A DNA stretch of 64,000 nucleotides, taken from the NCBI RefSeq assembly GCF_035594125.1, contig NC_087178.1, positions 3,371,001 to 3,435,000 on the forward strand, given 5' to 3'. This DNA is from Scylla paramamosain. Lineage: Eukaryota; Arthropoda; Malacostraca; Decapoda; Portunidae. This document shows, piece after piece, positions 56,833-64,000 of this stretch. Position 1 is the stretch's first letter; every line of letters starts with the position of its first letter. A model generated the notes under the pieces. That model was not told where the DNA came from, ran no database searches, and worked only from the letters and a program-made list of their open reading frames with translations. Both the position numbers and the translations under genes were made by a program.

Positions 56833-57127
56833 CATGCTTTTTGTCCAATTAAAAAAAAACACAACAGCATCGTGTAGAGGACTAACTGAACATAAATACT
56901 AAATCACACACACAAAAAAAAAAAAAATGACTGAACTACTACATAATTATTACTACCTCTCATTGCCGCTATAACCATCACTTCACTATCCCTAAATCAC
57001 TGCTCTTCACTATTTGCCCCTGTTCTCCTCCTCATCCTCTTCACTGTCCCTCATAGCCTCACTAGTCCTCATCTAACACCACATCCTCTCACTGCTTTCC
57101 CTGACTCTCACTGACTCGCCAGTATTC

Positions 57128-57335
57128 ATAAACCTTTTGCTCTCTCACCCCGACTATTGTCAAAGGCCACAGAGATGATCAGCTGGGTTTTTACGAGTGT
57201 TTCTGCTGCTAGTAACGTAGAAATGTTAATCTGTTGCAAAAATCATGGAAAAATCTTTAAAAACCCGTGTGATTTCAACCAGAGCTCTTTGAAAGTAGTG
57301 GAGAAGCGCCGCTGAGGTGTTTCGTAATAAAAGTT
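57128..57335 (-). mobile_element. MITE family A, copy 4, inverted
   Basis: Read on the minus strand it follows the family order: acaccts at the left (gaaacacctcagcggcgct), cactactttcaaagagctc, aatcacacgggtttttaaag, attaacatttctac, then aacccagctgatcatctctgtggcct and gagagagcaaaa. Both ends are slightly degraded. Confidence 0.6.
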
Positions 57336-57653
57336 TGAATTTTCTCTCATTGGCTCACCGTCTCACACAGCTTCTCTCTGCTTTCTCACTGCCCCTCGCT
57401 CTCACTCACCACCTCAAACTAACCCTCATAAATTTTCATTCAAACCCCCATATCTCTCACTTTTCTCACTGACTCTAACCCTATCTATCTCCTATTGCCC
57501 TTCTCTGCTTCCTCACAGCAACTCCCTGCCAGATAAACGGGACCATCGTATCGGAAAGAGAAAGTATCGTATGTATGTTATCCTGTACAAAAACGAGGGT
57601 AGGGAAACACACACACTCTCCACTTTGTAGTACCTAGCGTAAAGAAATAGCCT
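57336..57653. other. C/T-rich intergenic DNA, no gene seen
   Basis: Recurring ctcactg-type words but no clear unit. Confidence 0.4.
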
Positions 57654-57696
57654 GAGGAGGAGGAGGAGGAGGAGGAGGAGGAGGAGGAGGAGGAGG
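57654..57696 (+). repeat. (GGA)n microsatellite
   Basis: A perfect GGA run of 43 bp. Confidence 0.96.
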
Positions 57697-57884
57697 CGAT
57701 GAGTGGAAATCCTTGAGTGGTCAGGGCAATTCTCATATGATTCAAAGTTTATCATCAAGATTCATGACTATAAAGCAATAAAATATATATATATAAAAAA
57801 AAAAGGTAGAAAGAGAAAACACGCCAGGAAAATTATGTGTTGTCATTCAGTCACAGGAACAGCACGGAGGATTGAACGGTTTAT

Positions 57885-57994
<110 letters not shown>

Positions 57995-58206
57995 AATAGA
58001 ATGAAGCAGTGCATATAGACTATAGATATTTTACAACAACTGTGTGTACGACTGAATCACTTCAATTTCTTCATGTCATTGTCTTCCAGCTAACTAAATT
58101 ATGCGTTTCCTACTTTCTCTTTTATTGAATATAATTATTTTTTTCCTTTTCATCCTCCTCTTACTTCTCCTTCACCTCCTTCTTTTAATATTACTATTTA
58201 AATTTG

Positions 58207-58221
58207 CTACTACTATTACTG

Positions 58222-58257
<36 letters not shown>

Positions 58258-58286
58258 TTACTACTACTACTACTACTACTACTACT

Positions 58287-58333
<47 letters not shown>

Positions 58334-58334
58334 C
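58207..58334 (+). repeat. (ACT)n - (AAC)n compound microsatellite
   Basis: An ACT run (two ATT interruptions) joins an AAC run at about 58,287. Confidence 0.96.
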
Positions 58335-58614
58335 GCACAATACAAAATCTAATCACATGTAACGAACCCTAAAGTCACGAGACGGAAGAAACTGAAAGTG
58401 AAACAACGAACGAAAAAGAAAACGAGAAAAAAAAAAAAGATGCTATGAACGAAACTTTGTGGCATAGAAAAGAAAAGGGAACCATAACACGATAATTACG
58501 AAATGGAACGGAAGAGAACGAACACCACTAGGAAGGAGGGAGCCTCACCTGAGAAAGAGGAGAGTAAATCGTGCTGGTAGTGTCCTTCGGGAGTATGCAG
58601 GACCTTCCAGGATG

Positions 58615-58619
<5 letters not shown>

Positions 58620-58691
<72 letters not shown>
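58620..58691 (+). repeat. (CA)n microsatellite, 72 bp
   Basis: A perfect AC run. The next 390 bp is AT-rich with no feature seen. Confidence 0.97.
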
Positions 58692-58694
<3 letters not shown>

Positions 58695-59086
58695 ATAGAT
58701 AGGATACTACTAAGGTGTACGGTCTATATAGACGACGTGATCTGCAAATCTAATTCTACTTTGGTATGTGATCTACATGTTTCATTTACTTATTATGACT
58801 CAAATAACACATTCTACATATAGATAATATTTATGTGTAAAAAGAATAACGACCATTTTTATATATACATTTAAGAAAATAACTTATTTTTTTATACACT
58901 TATTATTAAAAAATAAAATAAAATGAAGCAAATTTGAAACAAGTTTAGTAATTTTATCGGTGAATCGAACGAACATACACAAGAAAAGCAAGAAATACAT
59001 AGTCAGAGTTTTTTCTCACCATGCGCCTGATGAAATAATCAGTGCACTATGTAAGCCGAAATAATGATAAGGAATCTGATGTTACG

Positions 59087-59087
59087 A

Positions 59088-59118
<31 letters not shown>
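59087..59118 (+). repeat. (AAAT)n microsatellite
   Basis: A perfect run of eight AAAT tetramers directly before the minisatellite at 59,134. Confidence 0.95.
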
Positions 59119-59133
59119 CGCGTGACGAAGACA

Positions 59134-59472
59134 ACGATGCGATTCCACGATAACGATGCGATTCCACGATAACGATGCGATTCCACGATAACGATGCGAG
59201 TTTCCACGATAACGATACGAGTTTCCACGATAACGATGCGATTCCATGATAACGATACGATTCCACGATAACGATGCGATTCCACGATGCGATTCTACGA
59301 TAACGATGCGATTCCACGATAACGATACGAGTTTCCACGATAACGATGCGATTCCACGATAACGATGCGAGTTTCCACGATAACGATGCGAGTTTCCACG
59401 ATAACGATGCGATTCCACGATAACGATGCGATTCCACGATAACGATACGAATTTCCACGATAACGATGCGGG
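59134..59472 (+). repeat. 19/21-bp minisatellite, about 17 units
   Basis: Two unit types alternate: 19 bp (gattccacgataacgatgc) and 21 bp (gagtttccacgataacgat plus gc or ac). The core ccacgataacgat is almost invariant. One short unit lacks ataac (near 59,285). The two minus frames open across it are repeat artefacts. Confidence 0.93.
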
Positions 59473-59524
59473 TGCGGCGAAGGCTACAACATTGAAGTTT
59501 ACCTACCTACATAGGTACCAGGAC

Positions 59525-59914
59525 GAACCTTTCCTCCCCAAGGGTCCATCCCAATCCTATGGGTGTTGAGGGCAGTGACGATGCAACCTTGCAGCGCCTC
59601 ACACGGGTCGCCATGAGCAATGACCCACCACACACCACTCCCCAACCACCGTCATGAAGTGAGCCCTTTTCTCCCCTAAAGGACCCCTCGTACTGCCAGT
59701 GTCTGGTGCATGGTGCACGGCGTGCCCTCGTTCATGGCGAGTTGTTCAGCCCGGCGTCATCATAATCAAAAGACCCGTACACACCCTCCACCAGACTCTA
59801 TAGAAAGAGCCCTTACTCCCCATAAGGACTCCCTCCTCCGGGCAACATCTGGTGAATGGCAGACATTGATCCCTTGCTTATGGCGACTCCTTGCCTAGTG
59901 TGAGGCGCTGCAAG
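59525..59914. mobile_element. Foldback-like element with 17-bp perfect inverted repeat
   Basis: cttgcagcgcctcacac at 59,588-59,604 and gtgtgaggcgctgcaag at 59,898-59,914 are perfect reverse complements. Between them, gagcccttttctccc (59,660) recurs as gagcccttactcccc (59,807), followed by the same block order (ggacccctc / ggactccctc, tctggtg, atggcga), a 147-bp tandem duplication. A weaker third copy starts near 59,525. Composition is GC-rich against AT-rich flanks. Confidence 0.5.
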
Positions 59915-60490
59915 TGGACGACTACTATTGAAGCTTGAGGCCGCAAAGGAAAAAGAAGGACCTGCTGCCAGTTCTCTACCTTGGGCCCCAGGCCGGACCC
60001 GACAGCCACCTTCTACCCCCGTGCGGCGCCCAAGGCCATCACGGCCCTCAACGAATTTTGGTCGAAAGATTTCAAACGTCATTTAAATTTTGATCCGAAT
60101 ATAAAATCGTCGATGGTAAATGAAAAATGGCTTTTGTTTGAAAGTGTGCAAGAGTGGGCTGATCAATGAAGTAAGGTGAGGCAGCTTTGCTCCTGAGTAT
60201 TCATAGTGTATCTTGCATGTTTGCTGCCCGTGAATATGCGCATGTTAGTGTGTGACTGGATAGGAGCAAGTAATCCAATAGTAGTGCCTAGTTAGATACA
60301 TTTCTGGATAGGGAGGAGGAGCAGACATAGGTTTGCATGTCTTATACAAAAACTGCCACCTATAAACTTTTTTTTTTTTTATAGATTTGCTATTTTTTAA
60401 AAAGCAAGAAATAGATCATCACAGTTTTTCCTCAGAAAATTATCAGAAATAATGAAGGTGCGATTGGAAGGTTGTTTCTTTTGCTCCTCT
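59915..60490. other. Mixed intergenic DNA, no gene supported
   Basis: A 62-codon frame ends at 60,169 (plus) with a charged tail (FKRHLNFDPNIKSS). It could be a small exon or remnant but has no recognised domain. Confidence 0.35.
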
Positions 60491-60494
60491 CATT

Positions 60495-61015
60495 TTTTTT
60501 TTTTTTTTTTTTTCGAAATGCAAACCTTTGAGTCTAGAAGCCCTCTTTCAGTTGCCTGAGTGTTTGCTGTAGCGTTTGGATGAACATAATGTCGCTGATG
60601 GTTGCCAGTTAAATGACGGTAATTTAAACGATTTAAATCAGAATGTGCTGGCCATTCGTCACAATGAATAACCAAAATTTCCGCAACTTCTTTTTGAATT
60701 ATGGGTTCCAGTCTTTTACGATTTCTTCTTTGTACATAAAAATTGCGTCAATCTCCACCTTTCTTCATTCCCAACACCCAGGGACCATCAATTCGTCTTC
60801 CATGGTGTCAGTTGTTCACTTCATGACCTTGCACCACCTCTGCCTCTGTTGTATTTTCGGCGTCCCGTGAACCGCGCTTCGCTAATTTACACTGGCTCTT
60901 CTTTAATGCTTGCCATTTTTCCACGATTGTCAACAAAAACAATGTGTGAGCAACCCTCACGACACATATTAATGCCAATCACAGATTGTGTCGGTACCTC
61001 TACCTGTCAATTTAT
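60495..61015 (-). pseudogene. Merlin-type (IS1016/IS1595-like) DDE transposase relic
   Basis: Minus-strand pieces match the family in order: CDWHxxNMCREGCSHIV, then ISEARFTGRRKYNRGRG, where the family has an Asp before ES(L/K)F (so the first catalytic Asp seems replaced by Ser), then DGPWVLGMKKGG, EPIIQKEVAEILVIHCDEWP (second catalytic Asp kept) and NYRHLTGNHQRHYVHPNAT followed by NTQATERGLLDSK (catalytic Glu kept). Stops and at least three frameshifts separate the pieces. Terminal repeats were not found; a T run at 60,491-60,512 and an AAAT array at 61,048 lie just outside. Family match is from memory of its motifs. Confidence 0.7.
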
Positions 61016-61047
61016 GCACCCAATCATATGAGATAGCTTGAATAAAA

Positions 61048-61112
61048 AAAAATAAATAAATAAATAAATAAATAAAAATAATAGTAATAATAAAATAATA
61101 ATAATAATAATA
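61048..61112 (+). repeat. (AAAT)n and (AAT)n microsatellites
   Basis: AAAT tetramers (61,048-61,075) followed by AAT triplets. 61,115-61,610 shows no supported feature. Confidence 0.93.
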
Positions 61113-61619
61113 ATTCTAAAATTTGGCATAGAAAAAGCTTGCAAACTGCTATTAAATGCAACTGCCTTCGTCTCGTCTGTGATCTCGTTGTAAAACTCTT
61201 TAGTTAACGTCTGAACGGTTCTTTAGATATTCAGATGTCAATAAGCAGGTAAAATCACGGAAGGGAGAGCAGGTTAGCTATCGAGACTGATGTCTATGTC
61301 TATGCCGTTACCACACGTACCTTCCTGAGTCGGGATCGGAGCTCCGACATTCGAGTAGACATTCCACTCATGCTTCAGACTAACCAGACATTCTCTCGAA
61401 ACCAAGACAAGTGTTTTCCTCGTCTCTTGATAATAAAAGGAAAAATGTATAACCTTTCTTGTTGTAGATCACAATATAAAGTGTAGATCGCATATCAAAG
61501 TAGCACCGATAGCTAGATAGTTTTTTGACCACACTATTAAAGCCACGAACAAACTGACTTAAGTGAAATACATATACAAATCACTGGTCCACAACAGACA
61601 TTAAAACAATGAGACAGCT

Positions 61620-61701
61620 AATACTACTACTAATACTACTACTACTACTAAAACTACTGCTACTACTACTACTACTACTGCTACTACTACTACCATTACT
61701 A

Positions 61702-61746
<45 letters not shown>

Positions 61747-61768
61747 ACACACACACACACACACACAC
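61620..61768 (+). repeat. (ACT)n - (CA)n compound microsatellite
   Basis: ACT triplets with scattered interruptions, clean from 61,703, join a CA run at 61,745. 61,770-62,155 shows no supported feature. Confidence 0.95.
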
Positions 61769-62214
61769 CATTAAGTACTAGGTCAACCATTAACAGGTAT
61801 GATTCATTAAAAAAAGAAGTAATTGGTACCTTCACATGAGTGTTAATTTGGCACACGCCTTGACCCTACGCCACGTGCACCCCTCACCTGGCCTTCCTAC
61901 TTGTCTGTACCTCTCCACCACAGCTTACATAATTACCAGGTCACTAAGAAGTAGTTGCAGACAGTTAACAATGATTGTGTTGTTTGTAAGTGCTTCGTTG
62001 TAAACATGTGGTGTAGTTGAAGTAATTACACGTAGAAGATGAAGTGCTGCTCTCTATCTCTGCTCGAACTTCAGAGAGTGCAAGACGAAGGGTTAGACGG
62101 CAAATTATCCCTTAATCCTTATCCTAACGTCCTACACTTTTAAATCCTAGACGTGGAAGAAACAATTACGATGAAATGTTTAAAAACGCTTGGAAAAAAA
62201 AAAATAAATAAAAT

Positions 62215-62520
62215 AAAAATATTCTTGAAAATGCTCTTGAAAACACTCTTTAAGAACATTCTTCAAAACACCCTTAAAAACACTCTTGAAAATACTCTCA
62301 AAACACTTTTAGGAACGCTCTTGAAAACTCTCTTGAAAACACTTTTAAGAACATTCTTGAAAACGCTTCTAAAAACACTCTTAGAAGCGCTCTTGAAAAC
62401 ACTCTTGAAAATGCTCTTAAAAACACTCTTAAAACACTTCTGAAAACACTCTTAAAAAAAAAAAAAAACACTTAAAAACAACCTTGAAAACGCATTCGAA
62501 AACGTTCTTATAAACACCAA
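62215..62520 (+). repeat. 12-bp minisatellite, core cttgaaaacact
   Basis: About 24 units of cttgaaaacact and variants (cttaaaaacact, cttgaaaatgct, cttaggaacgct) run head to tail. Because 12 is a multiple of three, one frame stays open as TLLK repeats for 60-odd codons. That frame is not considered a gene. Confidence 0.9.
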
Positions 62521-62999
62521 ACAACATACGTACACTAGAAGTTATGATAAGTTATATCAGGATAAGTTAGGTTCAGTTCAGTTGGGTTGTTATGATGAGT
62601 AGGGAAATAAAACACTTAGCACAGAAAAAATAAAGTAAATGCAGCAGATTACACGACTTCTGATCCTGACTGTACTTGTAAACACGCGTCGGGTCCCTCA
62701 CGGATACATCTTACCTGCACCTCATCTCATTAATCTCAGGTGCAAGTGGGACGTGATTTATTCCCTAGGTTGGTAAATGGCCAGGAAAGTTTGATTTATT
62801 TATATGTCTTTTTCTTTTTCTTTTTCTTTTCCTTTTTTTTTTTTTTTCATGCAGTGGGTGGAGGCTCTCGGCCCTGACCCCACCGCCTCCTCCTGCCCCA
62901 CTGCCTCATGTATCCCTTCCCTCCCTCCCTTCCTCCCGCTCCAGCCTTCTCTTTCTTTCTTTGTACTTTTTTCCTTCTTTCTTGTCTTTGTTGGTCATC

Positions 63000-63000
<1 letters not shown>
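62521..63000. other. Mixed intergenic DNA, no gene seen
   Basis: Contains (TTTTTC)n at 62,808-62,832 and a C/T-rich patch at 62,905-62,985. Confidence 0.45.

Positions 63001-63002
<2 letters not shown>

Positions 63003-63037
<35 letters not shown>
63003..63037 (+). repeat. (GT)n microsatellite, 35 bp
   Basis: A perfect TG run. A purine tract of GGA and GAA units follows at 63,165-63,255, then C/T-rich DNA to 63,640 with no gene seen. Confidence 0.96.
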
Positions 63038-63038
<1 letters not shown>

Positions 63039-63641
63039 TATCATTTTATCACTTCATCAGTTTCGTCCTTGTCAAACAAATGGGCAGAAAAAGCAGTTAG
63101 TGGCGAAACAGAATCACAACAAGCGACAAATCTATTAGTCATTAAGAGGCTGTTAGCGGCACGAGGACGAGGAACAACCACAAGAGGAGGAGGAAGAAGA
63201 CGCAGAGGAGGAGGAGGAGGAAGACAAAGAGGAAGAGATGTACAAGGGAAGAAGGACACACGTACAACACAGGAATTACGAGGTCACTTTCCCTATTCCT
63301 CATTACCCATACCTTCCCTTACCTTCTTCCTTACCCCTACATCGTCCCCTCATATCTTCCCCTACCTCCTCCTCCCGCAGTAGACACTTCCTTTTGGGCG
63401 CGTCGTGACTAACCTTACCATAGACGGCCTATTTGACACGCTTGACCCTTATTCTACCTCCCCCCCTCCCCCCTACATTCTCCTACCCTCCATGCTCCTT
63501 TTTTTTTGCCCCATCCCTTGATTTTTATCTTAATGGAATCTCCTTACTCGTGTTTGAATCTCCCAGCTTCTTATTTCCAGTTTTTCGTCTCTTTATCTGT
63601 GTCTCTGTCGCTGTTGTTGTTGCTGTCTGTATGTCTGTGTT

Positions 63642-63642
<1 letters not shown>

Positions 63643-63719
<77 letters not shown>
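63643..63719 (+). repeat. (TC)n microsatellite, 77 bp
   Basis: A perfect TC run. The remaining 280 bp of the window is C/T-rich with no supported feature. Confidence 0.97.
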
Positions 63720-63722
<3 letters not shown>

Positions 63723-64000
63723 GCCACCATTGTATTCCATCCATGTATTTAATCCCTCATTCACCTCCCTCTTGTCCTCTCCTCCCCTCAATAAAACGCT
63801 ACTGTAACCTCTCCGTCCACCCTTAGCTAAGTCCTATAATCCTCTATCCACTGATAATGCCATTGTGATAATGCAAACACTATCCAATCCTTTTCTCTAC
63901 CTTGACACATCCCATCTTTCACCACTTGATGGCCCTTCCTCCTCCCCACGCCTGGTATTAATCTCTCCTATAGTATCTCTCGTGTTAAGGAAGGAAGTAG

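Noticed and set aside
59039..59458. 139-codon minus frame with Arg-Tyr-Arg / Ser-Trp-Lys repeats
   Set aside because: Translation of the 19/21-bp minisatellite; two frames are open side by side and unit lengths are not multiples of three together.
59121..59472. CRISPR-like array
   Set aside because: Units are contiguous with no unique spacers, and the DNA is eukaryotic.

Overview
The window looks like nuclear DNA of an arthropod, most likely a decapod crustacean. This is inferred from the very dense (TC)n/(GA)n microsatellites, degenerate arthropod-type (CCTAA)n telomere-like sequence, CR1/L2-like LINE fragments, and one intact secreted protein with a cysteine-rich PAN-like segment and a fucolectin-type lectin domain. 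It is gene-poor and repeat-rich. Most long reading frames are artefacts of dinucleotide and trinucleotide repeats, which have no stop codons in some frames.

Layout. 1-4615: a decayed Ty3/gypsy LTR retrotransposon on the minus strand, with one short LTR, a primer-binding site, gag with zinc knuckles, protease, RT, RNase H and integrase, broken by several frameshifts. Its other LTR lies off the left edge. 4.8-31 kb: microsatellite-dominated DNA, mainly long (TC)n, plus pyrimidine-rich tracts, several MITE-like elements and two related arrays of a 22-bp minisatellite. 27.9-30.5 kb: two adjacent, strongly degenerate satellite-like arrays with periods of about 125-145 bp. 31.76-33.98 kb: a decayed CR1/L2-like LINE bounded by a 31-bp target-site-like duplication. 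34-41.6 kb: mixed intergenic DNA with a MITE copy and short arrays.

41,799-42,572 is the only convincing intact gene, a 257-residue secreted lectin-like protein read from one uninterrupted frame. 43.2-54.5 kb has no long dinucleotide arrays. It holds a possible spliced minus-strand gene (49.1-51.9 kb, exons with matching phases, unidentified), a MITE, a tRNA-like SINE head and a second decayed LINE (52.98-54.07 kb). 54.5-64 kb returns to microsatellites and also holds a 19/21-bp minisatellite, a 12-bp minisatellite, a foldback-like element and a relic of a Merlin-type DDE transposase (60.5-61.0 kb).

No operon, CRISPR array, rRNA gene or convincing functional tRNA gene was seen. The most unusual observations are a short interspersed unit flanked on both sides by long (GA)n/(TC)n arrays and present as two inverted copies 10 kb apart, the Merlin transposase relic, and the paired degenerate satellite arrays. 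All identifications come from reading the sequence; no database search was run.
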